A stretch of DNA of 64,000 bases from Corynebacterium doosanense CAU 212 = DSM 45436 (GTDB lineage Bacteria; Actinomycetota; Actinomycetes; Mycobacteriales; Mycobacteriaceae): the NCBI RefSeq assembly GCF_000767055.1, contig NZ_CP006764.1:1984001-2048000 (forward strand), written 5' to 3'. Each line of letters begins with the position of its first letter. Position 1 is the stretch's first letter. Below are positions 54,402 to 62,626 of the stretch, one piece after another. A program made the position numbers and the translations under genes. Below the pieces are notes generated by a model. It made no database searches. It saw nothing but the letters and a program-made list of their open reading frames with translations, and was not told where the DNA came from.

Positions 54402-56534
54402 GTGACTTACATGGACAAGCTCCGGGACCTCGCAGACGACTACGCCATCTCCACCGAGTACACCGACAACTCGGGTAACACCGTCAGCGCCAGCCAGGAC
54501 ACCCTGCTCAAACTTCTCATCGCTCTGGGTGCCCCCCTCTCAGAGGGGGCTGACGAGCAGGAGCTCACCGAGGCGCTGCGCCGGCGTCGGCAGCGCGCCG
54601 CGACCCGCCCGCTTCCTCCCACCGTGGTGAGCACGGAGTCCGTGGAGACGGGATTCCTCGTGCACGTGCACGACGGGGCACCGGCGAACGTGCACATCGA
54701 GCTGGAGGACGGCGGCACCCGCGAGGTCTACCAGGACGAGAACTGGACCGAACCGGTCACCGTCGACGGCGTGACCTGGGGCGAGGCCAGCTTCCATATT
54801 CCGGGGGATCTGCCGCGGGGTTACCACCGGCTGATCCTCGACTCGGACGACCTGCACGCCGAAGCGGCCCTCATCATCACCCCCGCCCGTCTGGAGACCA
54901 CGGCGAGCTACCTCAGCGATCCCCGCTTCGGCGTGATGGCGCAGCTCTACTCAGTGCGTTCCTCCGGGTCGTGGGGTATCGGGGACTTCCACGACATGGG
55001 AGAGCTCGCCGCCACGCTGGCCACCACGATCGGCGCGGACTTCCTGCAGGTCAACCCGCTGCACGCGGCGGAGCCCTTCCCGCCGGTTGAGAACTCCCCC
55101 TACCTCCCGTCCACGCGTCGGTTCACCAACCCGCTGTATCTCCGGGTGGAGGACGTGCCGGAGTACACGCAGCTGGCGGCCTCTGCCCGGGCGGAGATCG
55201 CCGAGATCGCCGAGGAGCTCGGCCAGGCCAACACCTCGGCAGACAAGATCGAACGCAACCCCATCTACCAGGCCAAGCTGGACTCCCTGCGGGAGATGTT
55301 CTCGGTGGAGTTCACGCCCGAGCGCCGCGAGGCCTTTGAGGCCTACCAGCGGGAGGAGGGCGAGGGCCTGGCCGCCTTCGCGGAGTGGTGCGCCGACCGG
55401 GAGCTGGAACAGGTGTGGGCGAAACGTCGACACGCGATTACCCCCGCGCGGGAGGATCTCGCGGAGTTCCACCGGTGGCTGCAGTTCCTCTGTGACGAGC
55501 AGATGGGCCACGCGCAGCAGCGGGCCACCGAGGCTGGGATGGCCATCGGCATCATGACGGACCTCGCCGTCGGCGTGCATCCTGGCGGCGCCGACGCCCA
55601 CACGATGAGCGACTGGCTGGTCCAGGACGCCTCCGTGGGCGCCCCGCCGGACCCGTACAACCAGCAGGGACAGGACTGGTCCCAGCCGCCGTGGAACCCG
55701 GAGGCGCTGGCCGAGGAGGGCTACGCCCCCTGGCGGGAGATGCTCTCCTCCGTGCTGCGCCACTCGGGCGGCATCCGCGTCGACCACATCCTCGGTCTCT
55801 TCCGGCTCTTCTGGATGCCGCGCATGGAGGATCCCTCCACGGGCACCTACGTGCGCTACGACCACGAGGCCATGGTCGGGGTCCTCGCCCTCGAGGCCGA
55901 GCGCGCCGACGCCGTGGTCATCGGCGAGGATCTGGGCACCTTCGAACCGTGGGTCCAGGACGTCCTCGCCGACCGCGGGGTGATGGGCACCACGGTCCTG
56001 TGGTTCGAGTCCGACGACAACGACGAGCCGCTCGCCGCCAGCGACTACCGCAGGCTGTCGCTGTCCTCGGTGGGCACCCATGATCTTCCCCCGACGGCGG
56101 GCTACCTCGAGGGCGAGCACATCCGCCTGCGCGACGAGCTCGGGGTGCTCACCACGGACGCCGAGGAGGAGGAGAAGGAGGACGTCGAGTGGCAGTCCAA
56201 GGTGCTCAACCGGCTGTCCAAGGACGGCTACCTCGCCGGGACCGCCGCGGAGCGCACGGACTTCACCGGCCTGGGCCGGGACGAGCGCGGGGAAACCGCC
56301 GACCTGCTCGTGGGCCTGCACCGCTTCATCGCGGCGACCCCGAGCGCGCTCACGGTGACCAACCTCGTCGACCTGGTCGGCGACAGGCGGGTGCAGAACC
56401 AGCCGGGCACAAACGCCGACGTCTACCCCAACTGGTGTATCCCGCTCTGCGACGGCAACGGCGACGCCGTGCTCATCGACGATCTTGCGGACCTCGAGCT
56501 GGTTCGCCGGGTCGGAGAGGCCTCCAGGCGCTGA
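54402..56534 (+). CDS. malQ: 4-alpha-glucanotransferase (amylomaltase, GH77)
   Basis: About 710 residues. An N-terminal extension of about 170 residues (typical of actinobacterial and enterobacterial MalQ) precedes the GH77 barrel with the catalytic nucleophile Asp in GGIRVDHILGLFRLFW, acid/base Glu in VVIGEDLGTFEPWV and the stabilising Asp in VGTHDLPPTAGYLEG. It transfers glucan segments between maltodextrins. The start is unsure: TTG 54384, GTG 54402 and ATG 54411 are all in frame, with GATACT at 54377-54382. Confidence 0.92.
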   Translation: MTYMDKLRDLADDYAISTEYTDNSGNTVSASQDTLLKLLIALGAPLSEGADEQELTEALRRRRQRAATRPLPPTVVSTESVETGFLVHVHDGAPANVHIELEDGGTREVYQDENWTEPVTVDGVTWGEASFHIPGDLPRGYHRLILDSDDLHAEAALIITPARLETTASYLSDPRFGVMAQLYSVRSSGSWGIGDFHDMGELAATLATTIGADFLQVNPLHAAEPFPPVENSPYLPSTRRFTNPLYLRVEDVPEYTQLAASARAEIAEIAEELGQANTSADKIERNPIYQAKLDSLREMFSVEFTPERREAFEAYQREEGEGLAAFAEWCADRELEQVWAKRRHAITPAREDLAEFHRWLQFLCDEQMGHAQQRATEAGMAIGIMTDLAVGVHPGGADAHTMSDWLVQDASVGAPPDPYNQQGQDWSQPPWNPEALAEEGYAPWREMLSSVLRHSGGIRVDHILGLFRLFWMPRMEDPSTGTYVRYDHEAMVGVLALEAERADAVVIGEDLGTFEPWVQDVLADRGVMGTTVLWFESDDNDEPLAASDYRRLSLSSVGTHDLPPTAGYLEGEHIRLRDELGVLTTDAEEEEKEDVEWQSKVLNRLSKDGYLAGTAAERTDFTGLGRDERGETADLLVGLHRFIAATPSALTVTNLVDLVGDRRVQNQPGTNADVYPNWCIPLCDGNGDAVLIDDLADLELVRRVGEASRR

Positions 56535-56543
56535 CCGGCCGGC

Positions 56544-56684
56544 CTAGAACAGGCTGGCGACCCAGCCGATGACGATGACGGCGAGCAGCGCCCAGAGGGA
56601 CTGCGTCACCCGCGACTGCGGGTACTTTCGCCGGGGTTTGGGAAGCTTCTGATCCTGCTTGCGCAGCTCCTCTGGGTTAGCCAT
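56544..56684 (-). CDS. Tiny single-pass membrane protein, 46 residues
   Basis: MANPEELRKQDQKLPKPRRK, then a helix SLWALLAVIVIGWVASLF. The ATG is 8 bases after TAGGGT (56693-56698), whose TAG is the stop of the next small gene upstream, so it can be expressed alone. Its basic, positive-inside N-terminus fits a cytoplasmic side. No family recognised. Confidence 0.75.
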   Translation of the reverse strand: MANPEELRKQDQKLPKPRRKYPQSRVTQSLWALLAVIVIGWVASLF

Positions 56685-56692
56685 AACATCTA

Positions 56693-56698
56693 ACCCTA
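56693..56698 (-). promoter_or_regulatory. -10 box TAGGGT containing a stop codon
   Basis: TAG is the stop of the 53-residue gene; spacing to the next ATG is 8 bases. Confidence 0.65.
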
Positions 56699-56857
56699 GT
56701 CGTGGTCTCGGCGTTTCCCTCTTCGGGTCGTGGCCATCCGGATGCCGGTGTCGAGGACCCACAGCAGCACCCAGGCCCCCACTCCCGCCACGGGCACGAG
56801 CAGCCCGAGGGTGGCGGCGAGCTGGATCCACAGGGGCAGTCCGATCAACCAGTCCAT
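56696..56857 (-). CDS. Tiny membrane protein, 53 residues
   Basis: The sequence begins MDWLIGLPLWIQLAATLGLL and continues into LVPVAGVGAWVLLWVLD, then a basic tail GIRMATTRRGKRRDHD. GAAGGAG stands 9 bases before the ATG, which overlaps the stop of the upstream gene as TGATG. It has two short hydrophobic stretches, probably a hairpin. Not recognised. Confidence 0.72.
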   Translation of the reverse strand: MDWLIGLPLWIQLAATLGLLVPVAGVGAWVLLWVLDTGIRMATTRRGKRRDHD

Positions 56858-57012
56858 CAGCGCTGCTCCTTCGCCGTCCGTGTGGCCACGGGCCCACGCC
56901 GGGCCGACAGTGCGTCGGCATCACGTTCCCGGCCGCACGGGCACAGCAGCACCCTCGGTTCCCGGATCGCTCCGGAGTGATGCGGGGAGGGGCACAGCAG
57001 GGGGTTGGTCAT
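56857..57012 (-). CDS. Tiny Cys-containing protein, 51 residues
   Basis: MTNPLLCPSPHHSGAIREPR followed by VLLCPCGRERDADALSA. Cys-Pro-x-Pro-His-His and CPCG could together hold one metal ion. AAGGTGG precedes the ATG. Coupled by TGATG to the 53-residue gene. The short length makes coding less certain, but the three genes have consistent signals. Confidence 0.58.
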   Translation of the reverse strand: MTNPLLCPSPHHSGAIREPRVLLCPCGRERDADALSARRGPVATRTAKEQR

Positions 57013-57059
57013 GCTGAACCACCTTAATGAACACCCGCGCTCGCCTAGGATGATCACCC

Positions 57060-58346
57060 ATGAGCGCACCCGTGTCCGTCAGCTGCCCCGCCGGCGAAGT
57101 CACCGGCATCTCCTACGACGACGGCACCGACCGCTTCCACTCCATCGCCTACTCCGAGATCGACGACAACTTCGCCGACGCCCGCAAGCGCCCAGCCGGC
57201 GAGGAGATCGACGCCCGCGTGCCCCGCCCCGAGTCCGTCGCGCTGACGGTGCTGCGTCCCGGAGGCACGACCTCGGGGGCGGATCTGCCGGTCATCGTCT
57301 ACATCCACGGCGGCAGCTTCGAGACGGGCAGCCACGAGGACCCCCGCTCCCCCGGCGCGGGCTGCGCCGACTCCGGGGCCGTGGCCGTGCGGGTCGGCTA
57401 CCGCACGGGCATCGCGGGCATGGCGAGATTCCGCGGCGACGAGCCCGCCCACCACCGCGCGATCGACGACTGCCAGCTCGCCCTCGAATGGGTGCAGAAG
57501 AACATCGAGGACTTCGGCGGAGACCCCACCAACGTCACCCTCGTGGGCCAGTCCGCCGGGGCGTCGATCGCCCTGTGGCTGACCCGGCGCGATCACTACC
57601 GCGGCGCGTTCCGACGGGTGCTCGCCTGCTCCCCCGCCTTCCCGCGCCGCGGTTGGGAGGACCGCACCGGGCTCTTCCGCACCTTCCTGGGCAAGCCTCT
57701 GACCCGGGACTCCCTGCGCCGGCAGCCACCCGAGCGCCTCGACCGCGCCTACCGACGCCTCAAACGCACCCTCTTTCTCGACCTCCCGCTGGGCCCGTTT
57801 CCCCTGCAGCCGGAGGAGATGGCGGAGGTCGACCTGGTGGTGACGTGCACCCGCGACGAGTTCTACGACATGCCCGCCGCCCGGGTCATGGACAAACGCG
57901 GCAACGGCCACCTCTACACCCGGGTCATCGCCCGCCCCATGGGCATGACGGGCACCTATCGCAGCTGGCTGGACTCCACCCGCGAGGTCGCACCCGGGAA
58001 GACGGCGTCGAGGCTGGTGGGCGACTCGATGATCCGCCGGTGGACGCAGTATGTCGCCGACGGTGCCCCGGGGCGGGTGTGGCTGGCGGAATTCACCGGC
58101 ACCCCGCAGCACCCGGCCGTCCACTGCGGCGAGTTGCCGGCGCTGTTCGCCGCCGAGGGATACGACACAAATTTCCCCGTGCACCGCTGGCTGATGAACT
58201 TCGCCCATACGGGTGAGGTCGGCTGGCCGGAGTACTCCGAGGGCAGGCAGGCGATGGAGATCTCGCTTGTCGACGGTCGTTTCACGCCCACCGTCGATCC
58301 CCTCCGGATCGCCCGCCTGGCGTTTCCCGATCCCTACCGCGACTAG
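57060..58346 (+). CDS. Carboxylesterase type B (p-nitrobenzyl esterase-like)
   Basis: A 428-residue alpha/beta hydrolase. Oxyanion loop VIVYIHGGSFETGS; nucleophile TLVGQSAGASIALWLT, GxSxG at about residue 164. It is shorter than the usual 500-residue type B enzymes and has no signal peptide. TAGGAT (57046-57051) lies 8 bases before the ATG, so it is leaderless; this promoter lies back to back with the tiny-gene operon. The stop is in a CTAG shared with idi. Confidence 0.85.
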   Translation: MSAPVSVSCPAGEVTGISYDDGTDRFHSIAYSEIDDNFADARKRPAGEEIDARVPRPESVALTVLRPGGTTSGADLPVIVYIHGGSFETGSHEDPRSPGAGCADSGAVAVRVGYRTGIAGMARFRGDEPAHHRAIDDCQLALEWVQKNIEDFGGDPTNVTLVGQSAGASIALWLTRRDHYRGAFRRVLACSPAFPRRGWEDRTGLFRTFLGKPLTRDSLRRQPPERLDRAYRRLKRTLFLDLPLGPFPLQPEEMAEVDLVVTCTRDEFYDMPAARVMDKRGNGHLYTRVIARPMGMTGTYRSWLDSTREVAPGKTASRLVGDSMIRRWTQYVADGAPGRVWLAEFTGTPQHPAVHCGELPALFAAEGYDTNFPVHRWLMNFAHTGEVGWPEYSEGRQAMEISLVDGRFTPTVDPLRIARLAFPDPYRD

Positions 58347-58900
58347 CTGGCCGTGCGGGCGAGCTCGGCGCGCAGGCGGTCGTCGCCAAGCTCCTTGACC
58401 AGCCACGGCGAGAACGCCGGCGGAGCGGCGTCGACCGCAGCGAAGAGCTGGTCGGCGGCGATCCAGAACGACGAGTCGACCTCGTCGGGGTGCGGGTTGA
58501 GCGGGGAGTCGTCGCGAAGCGAGACGACGTAGACGGGGCAGATCTCGTTTTCGACGATCCCGGAGGAGTCGGTGGCGCGGTAGGAGAAGTCGCCCAGCAC
58601 CTCGCGGATGTCCGTGAGGTTGTCCGGGTCGATGCCAAGTTCCTGCGCGGCGCGGCGGCGGATCGCGTCCGGGGTCGATTCCCCGGGGCCGGGGTGGCCG
58701 CAGAAGCTGTTGGTCCACACGCCCGGCCAGGCGATCTTGCTCAGGGCGCGGCGGGTGAGCAGGACGCGGCCGCGGGAGTCGACGAGGTAGGCGGAGAAGG
58801 CGAAATGAAGCGGGGTGTCGTCGGTGTGGACGGTCGCCTTGTCCGCGGTGCCCGAGGGTCGGCCGTGGGCATCGGCGAGTACGACGTACTCGTCAGACAA
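58343..58900 (-). CDS. idi: Isopentenyl-diphosphate delta-isomerase (type 1)
   Basis: A 185-residue Nudix-fold enzyme that converts IPP to DMAPP for isoprenoid synthesis. Catalytic C67 in TNSFCGHPGPGES, the Nudix helix RRRAAQELGID and catalytic E119 in IVENEICPVYVV. I chose the TTG at 58900, with GGAAGGG 8 bases upstream; no ATG exists in the right place. It overlaps the lipoprotein gene by 8 bases. Together with uppS it serves polyprenyl supply. Confidence 0.92.
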   Translation of the reverse strand: MSDEYVVLADAHGRPSGTADKATVHTDDTPLHFAFSAYLVDSRGRVLLTRRALSKIAWPGVWTNSFCGHPGPGESTPDAIRRRAAQELGIDPDNLTDIREVLGDFSYRATDSSGIVENEICPVYVVSLRDDSPLNPHPDEVDSSFWIAADQLFAAVDAAPPAFSPWLVKELGDDRLRAELARTAS

Positions 58901-59444
58901 TGAGGCTGCCCTTCCAGGTGACGTTGCCGAAGGTGAACTCGGCGTTGCCCAGGTTCGATCGGGTGACGTCGAAGGTGTACTGCAGGTTGGTCGTCGCGCC
59001 GACGCCGAGCGGCCGGTCGAGCGGGATCTGCAGCGGCATCGCCCCCTCGGGGACGTCGGTCTCCAGCAGGTCGACCTCCTCCATGCGGCCACCGGTGTTG
59101 TAGCGGAGGACGGGCTGGCCGAGGGATTCGGGCGACAGCGGGGCGTCGTTGTTGTTGGTGACCGCGACGTTGACCACGGTGCCGCCGTAGTTCCCGGGGT
59201 TGGTTCCCTGGAAGTGCCAGGTCACGCCGTGCCCCGGATCCTCCACCTCGCCGTAGGGCTCGTCAGCGATGATCGGCGCGGTGTCGTGCGCGTCGGCGGT
59301 CGGGGTCTGCGAGGTGGACACGCTGAGCGAGCCACCGGGTGAGACCTGGTCGGCCGGCTGGACGCCCGAGCAGGACGAGAGCGCCAGCGCGAGGGCGGCT
59401 GCGACGGGGACCATGAGCGCCCGGGGCCGGGGAGAAAACTGCAC
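58893..59444 (-). CDS. Unrecognised secreted lipoprotein, 183 residues
   Basis: The signal ends in a lipobox LALSSC (Cys about 25). The mature part is beta-rich, with GTVVNVAVTNNNDAPLSPES and an Ig-like DUF4352-type look (VEDPGHGVTWHFQG), which is a resemblance only. GTG start at 59444 with AAAGGG upstream. Coupled to idi downstream. Confidence 0.75.
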   Translation of the reverse strand: MQFSPRPRALMVPVAAALALALSSCSGVQPADQVSPGGSLSVSTSQTPTADAHDTAPIIADEPYGEVEDPGHGVTWHFQGTNPGNYGGTVVNVAVTNNNDAPLSPESLGQPVLRYNTGGRMEEVDLLETDVPEGAMPLQIPLDRPLGVGATTNLQYTFDVTRSNLGNAEFTFGNVTWKGSLIV

Positions 59445-59495
59445 GGTGGAGACCCTTTCTTCGAGGTCGGCAGAATACTCCGGCGAGTGTAGTCT

Positions 59496-61472
59496 GTGGC
59501 GACGAGCGTGAGAAACCTGCTCTCCCGCATGTCCCTTCTGAAAGTGAATCACCCCGGAAACGTGTCACCCCTCGTCAAGATCCTCCGCAACACCTCCAGC
59601 CTGTGGCCGTTTTACCTGGGCATCTTTCTCGTCGCCGTCCTCGGCGCGGGACTCGGCCTGATCACCCCCTTCCTCATCAGCGACGCGACCGACACCATCG
59701 TGTCCTCCCTGCGCGGGGAGACCGACGCGGCCGACGCCACCCGCACCATTCTCTGGCTCGCCGGCGGCCTCCTGCTCGCCGAGCTGGCCTACACCGTGAC
59801 CACCAACGTCGGCGGCTACTACGGCGACGTGATGAGCTCCCGGCTGCGCCAGATCCTCTCCACCCGCTACTACGCCAAGCTGCTGGCCCTGCCGCAGAAG
59901 TACTTCGACAAGCAGGTCACCGGCACGATCATCGCGCGCCTGGACCGCTCCATCACGGGCATCACCCAGTTCCTGCAGTCGATCTCCAACAACTTCCTGC
60001 CCATGATCATCCAGGTGGTGGCCATCCTGGTGATCACCTCGTTCTACTACTGGCCGCTGACGAACCTGCTGCTGCTCGTCTTCCCCGTCTACATGTGGCT
60101 CACGGCGCTGACCTCGCCGCGCTGGCAGCGCCTCGAGGGCGAGAAGAACGAGCAGGTGGACCTGGCCAACGGCCGGTTCTCCGAGACGGTGAGCCAGGTC
60201 AAGGTGGTCAAGTCCTTCGTCGCGGAGGTCCGCGAGCTCGACTTCTTCGGGCGTCGCTACGGCCGCACGGTCGAGGTCACCCGCCCGCAGTCGCGCTGGT
60301 GGCATCAGATGGACGTGCTGCGCGGCGCGGCGATGAACATCATCTTCTTCGGCATCTACCTGGTCATCTTCCGCCGCACCTTGAGCGGCGACTTCTCCAT
60401 CGGCGACATGGTCATGCTCATCCAGCTGGTCAACATGGCCCGCCAGCCGGTGCACATGATGAGCTGGATCGTCGACTCCGCGCAGCGTGCGATCGCCGGC
60501 TCGAAGGACTACTTCGCCGTCATGGACGAGGACTTCGAACCCACTGCCAACACCCAGCTCATCGCCGCGACCAGGGAGACCGGGGTGCCGGAGCTTGTCG
60601 ACGCCTCCCCGCAGCCCCTTCGCCCCACCCCGGACGAGCCGGTCATCGAGCTCTCGCACGTCACCTTCGCGTACGAGCCGGGCAAACCCGTGCTCAGCGA
60701 CGTGTCCTTCACCGCGCGGCAGGGCGACAAGATCGCGCTGGTGGGGGAGTCGGGCGGCGGCAAGTCGACCGTGGTCAACCTCATGCTCGGCCTCTACCGC
60801 GCCACCGGGGGTTCCATGCGCCTGGCCGGGCATGACGTCCGCGACCTGGGCGTGGAGGAGATCCGCTCCTCGGTCGGCGTGGTGTTCCAGGAGTCCTACC
60901 TCTTCTCCGGGTCGGTTGCCGACAACATCGCCTACGGCAAGCCGGGCGCGTCCCGGGAGGAGATCGAGTCCGTGGCCCGGCGCGCCAACGCCCACGACTT
61001 CATCATGGCCTTCCCCGACGGCTACGACACCGTCATCGGCGAGCGTGGCCTGCGCCTGTCCGGCGGGCAAAAGCAGCGGGTGTCCGTCGCCCGCGCGATG
61101 CTCAAGGACGCTCCGATCCTCGTCCTGGACGAGGCCACCAGCGCCCTGGACAACAAGGCCGAACGTGCGGTGCAGGCGGGTCTGGACGAGCTGATGAAGG
61201 ACCGCACCACGCTGATCATCGCGCACCGCCTCTCCACCATCGCGGACGTGGACACCATCGTCACCCTCATCGACGGCCACGTCGGCGAGGTCGGCTCCCC
61301 CGCCGAGCTCGCTGTCTCCGGCGGCGTATACGCCGAGCTCCTACGCCTGACGGCCTCGAGTTCCGCGGCCGACCGCAAGCGGCTGCGTGAGTTCGGCTTC
61401 GTCGGCGACGCCCCCGTCGTCTCCGGGGAGGAGGACGACGAGGACGAGTGGGAGCCCTCCGCCGGAAGCTAG
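59496..61472 (+). CDS. ABC exporter, fused membrane and ATPase domains
   Basis: 658 residues: a six-helix ABC membrane domain (about 25-340) and an ATPase domain (about 390-620) with Walker A GESGGGKST, signature LSGGQKQR, Walker B ILVLDEATSA and H-loop IIAHRL. A half-size exporter of the MsbA/LmrA type, so a homodimer is expected. Substrate unknown. Start uncertain: GTG 59496, GTG 59508 or ATG 59529. Its stop TAG forms part of the aecD -10 box. Confidence 0.9.
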   Translation: MATSVRNLLSRMSLLKVNHPGNVSPLVKILRNTSSLWPFYLGIFLVAVLGAGLGLITPFLISDATDTIVSSLRGETDAADATRTILWLAGGLLLAELAYTVTTNVGGYYGDVMSSRLRQILSTRYYAKLLALPQKYFDKQVTGTIIARLDRSITGITQFLQSISNNFLPMIIQVVAILVITSFYYWPLTNLLLLVFPVYMWLTALTSPRWQRLEGEKNEQVDLANGRFSETVSQVKVVKSFVAEVRELDFFGRRYGRTVEVTRPQSRWWHQMDVLRGAAMNIIFFGIYLVIFRRTLSGDFSIGDMVMLIQLVNMARQPVHMMSWIVDSAQRAIAGSKDYFAVMDEDFEPTANTQLIAATRETGVPELVDASPQPLRPTPDEPVIELSHVTFAYEPGKPVLSDVSFTARQGDKIALVGESGGGKSTVVNLMLGLYRATGGSMRLAGHDVRDLGVEEIRSSVGVVFQESYLFSGSVADNIAYGKPGASREEIESVARRANAHDFIMAFPDGYDTVIGERGLRLSGGQKQRVSVARAMLKDAPILVLDEATSALDNKAERAVQAGLDELMKDRTTLIIAHRLSTIADVDTIVTLIDGHVGEVGSPAELAVSGGVYAELLRLTASSSAADRKRLREFGFVGDAPVVSGEEDDEDEWEPSAGS

Positions 61473-61475
61473 GGT
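61470..61475 (+). promoter_or_regulatory. -10 box TAGGGT of aecD containing the ABC gene stop
   Basis: TAG ends the ABC exporter; 7 bases separate the hexamer from the aecD ATG. Confidence 0.7.
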
Positions 61476-61482
61476 GGGTGGC

Positions 61483-62616
61483 ATGGATTTTCCGACTCTC
61501 GAGCAACTCAAGGCACGCACCACCCGCAAGTGGACCGTCTACGACGAGGACATTATTCCGTTGTGGATCGCCGAGTCCGACTTTCCCACCGCCCCGGCGG
61601 TCAAGGCGAACATCACCCGCATGGTGGAGCAGGAGGCCTTCGGTTACACCCCGGCCTCCTCCGACCTTCCCGAGGCGCTGGCGGACTTCTACCAGCAGCG
61701 TTACGGCTGGCGCCCCGACCCCACCAAGGTCCGGCCCGTGCCCGACGTCGTGCGCGGCATGGTGCTCGCCGTGCAGCACTTCACCCGCCCGGACTCCGAG
61801 GTCATCGTCCCCGTCCCCGCCTACCCGCCCTTCAACGAGCTGCCCGAGGCAGCCGGGCGCGGCAAGGTGGAGATCGGCTCCGAGGGTGGCATCGACCTCG
61901 CCGAGGTCGCGGGAGCCTTCAAGGCCGGCGCCGGGTCGATCCTGCTGGCCAACCCCAACAACCCCTTCGGCTACGTCTACGACGAGGACTTCCTCCGCGG
62001 GCTGGTGAACATCGCCGACAAGTACGGTGCCCGGGTGATCGTGGATGAAATTCATGCGCCGGTGGTCCTCGACGGGGACCACGTGGTCGCGGCGTCGATA
62101 AGCGAGACCGCCGCCGAGGTCTGCCTCACCGTCACGGCCACGTCCAAGGCCTGGAACATCGCCGGGCTCAAGTGCGCGCAGATGATCTTCACCAACGACG
62201 CCGACATGAAGACGTGGAGCTCGCTGACCGGCGTGAGCAAGGACGGCACCGGCACGCTGGGCATTTTCGCCGCCGCCGCGTGTTACCGCGAGGGCGTGGA
62301 ATACCTCGACGAGCAGATCGACTACCTGCGCGACAACCTCGACTGGCTCATGGAAGCGCTGCCGGCCGCGGTCCCCGGGATCCGTCTCGTGCGACCCCAG
62401 GCGACCTACCTGCTCTGGCTCGACTTCAGCGACACGGCCATCGGCGAGCTCGAGCAGCCCGCCGCCTGGCTGCGCAAGAACGCGCGGGTGGCGCTCAACG
62501 AGGGCACGACCTTCGGCCCCGGCGGCGAGCACCACGCGCGCCTGAACTTCGCCACCAGCCGCGAACTGCTCACCGAGGCCGTCGACCGCATGGCCAAGGC
62601 TTTCGCCGCGGCGTAG
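61483..62616 (+). CDS. aecD: Cystathionine beta-lyase (C-S lyase, MalY/PatB type)
   Basis: A 377-residue PLP enzyme splitting cystathionine to homocysteine, pyruvate and ammonia. Substrate and cofactor segments: NPNNPFGYVYD, VDEIHAPVVLDG and the PLP lysine K222 in TATSKAWNIAGLKCA. In Corynebacterium aecD stands directly before brnQ; here one kinase gene lies between. Leaderless start. Confidence 0.93.
   Translation: MDFPTLEQLKARTTRKWTVYDEDIIPLWIAESDFPTAPAVKANITRMVEQEAFGYTPASSDLPEALADFYQQRYGWRPDPTKVRPVPDVVRGMVLAVQHFTRPDSEVIVPVPAYPPFNELPEAAGRGKVEIGSEGGIDLAEVAGAFKAGAGSILLANPNNPFGYVYDEDFLRGLVNIADKYGARVIVDEIHAPVVLDGDHVVAASISETAAEVCLTVTATSKAWNIAGLKCAQMIFTNDADMKTWSSLTGVSKDGTGTLGIFAAAACYREGVEYLDEQIDYLRDNLDWLMEALPAAVPGIRLVRPQATYLLWLDFSDTAIGELEQPAAWLRKNARVALNEGTTFGPGGEHHARLNFATSRELLTEAVDRMAKAFAAA
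62093..62102 (+). repeat. CGTCGATAAG motif 12
   Basis: In aecD, read in a different frame (TCG-ATA-AGC), using the rare codon ATA. Confidence 0.9.
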
Positions 62617-62619
62617 GTT
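62614..62619 (+). promoter_or_regulatory. -10 box TAGGTT of kinase gene containing the aecD stop
   Basis: The same arrangement as at 61470: stop TAG plus GTT, then 7 bases to the ATG. Confidence 0.68.
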
Positions 62620-62626
62620 CTCCCTC

